This document shows positions 63,797-64,000 of a stretch of 64,000 bases of DNA, in pieces. Under the pieces are notes generated by a model, which saw nothing but the letters and a program-made list of their open reading frames with translations, was not told the DNA's origin and searched no databases. Origin of the DNA: Dyadobacter psychrotolerans (GTDB lineage: Bacteria; Bacteroidota; Bacteroidia; Cytophagales; Spirosomataceae). Numbering within the stretch: position 1 is the stretch's first letter; the number at the start of each line of letters is the position of its first letter. The DNA is taken from the NCBI RefSeq assembly GCF_004349265.1, contig NZ_SMFL01000002.1, positions 248,001 to 312,000 of the forward strand, given 5' to 3'. The position numbers and the translations under genes were made by a program.

Positions 63797-64000
63797 CACG
63801 GGGCGATTATTTTGCAATGGTAAACGAAAAGTATCAAAGTCAGAAAGTTTCCCTGCGAACATCAGGTTTACTCCGTTGAATGCGTTGCTTTTACCGGCAG
63901 ACGGATCGGAGCAGTTTCAAAATTCATTTACCGGCAAAAACAATGCATTCGTTTGGTAAACCGGTTGATCGGAAGAAAATGTTTTTTGGCTGGTGAACTT

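Noticed and set aside
1..64000. tRNA, rRNA, CRISPR arrays and intact insertion sequences
   Set aside because: No tRNA-like T-loop motifs, rRNA segments, regularly spaced repeats or transposase genes were seen on reading the gaps; a covariance-model scan was not possible.

Overview
The window reads as chromosomal DNA of a Bacteroidota member, most likely a Cytophagales bacterium of the Dyadobacter/Spirosoma type. Pointers are type IX secretion (T9SS) C-terminal sorting domains, a SusC/SusD pair with a FecI-type sigma and FecR anti-sigma factor, LytS/LytTR two-component pairs, bacillithiol synthesis (BshB1), bacterial-type carotenoid genes of the flexixanthin kind (CrtD, CruF, CrtA) and a TAnnTTTG promoter element. 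No rRNA, tRNA or CRISPR array was seen. The genus is an inference.

Layout. 1-7434: the N-terminal part of a secreted TPR protein runs off the left edge (minus strand). Divergent from it is a four-gene run: a LamG-like T9SS cargo protein, an FHA-domain membrane serine protease, a PP2C phosphatase and a membrane Ser/Thr kinase. Together these look like one phospho-signalling module. 7442-10736: an AraC regulator divergent from an aldehyde dehydrogenase plus DUF779 protein, with a palindrome in the shared promoter region. 10982-17844: RNA helicase, DUF1361 membrane protein, methyltransferase, pseudouridine synthase, a convergent dihaem cytochrome c, then two LVIVD-repeat lipoproteins with an outer-membrane protein. 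17954-27201 (minus): a redox and envelope run (msrB, bshB1, M23 peptidase, trxB), OmpA/PD40 protein, queE, SGNH lipoprotein, acyltransferase and an unknown secreted protein. 27435-32069: mnmE, a short remnant of a mobile element, a class C beta-lactamase-like hydrolase and its membrane AraC-type regulator.

32542-35408: late carotenoid genes crtD-cruF with convergent crtA. 35845-39460: fasciclin lipoprotein, LytS/LytTR pair, beta-barrel protein. 39806-45239: a tightly packed six-gene operon (phytoene-synthase-like, GTP cyclohydrolase I, an SDR lacking its usual catalytic Tyr, FAD amine-oxidase/desaturase-like, MpaB/rubber-oxygenase-like, MarR) with two similar 16-bp sites 30 bp apart upstream. 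This is the best candidate here for an incompletely described system: it combines terpenoid, pterin and oxygenase chemistry under a MarR regulator. 45905-52744: a giant T9SS beta-helix protein built from three tandem modules, and a TPR-LuxR membrane regulator. 53001-53270 is the C-terminal stump of an alanine:cation symporter. 53577-61964 is a glycan-uptake locus (ECF sigma, FecR, SusC with STN domain, SusD, BNR-4 protein), followed by a convergent LytS/LytTR pair.

For most genes I chose the ATG that starts the signal peptide or conserved domain rather than the longest reading frame; TTG starts are stated where nothing else fits.
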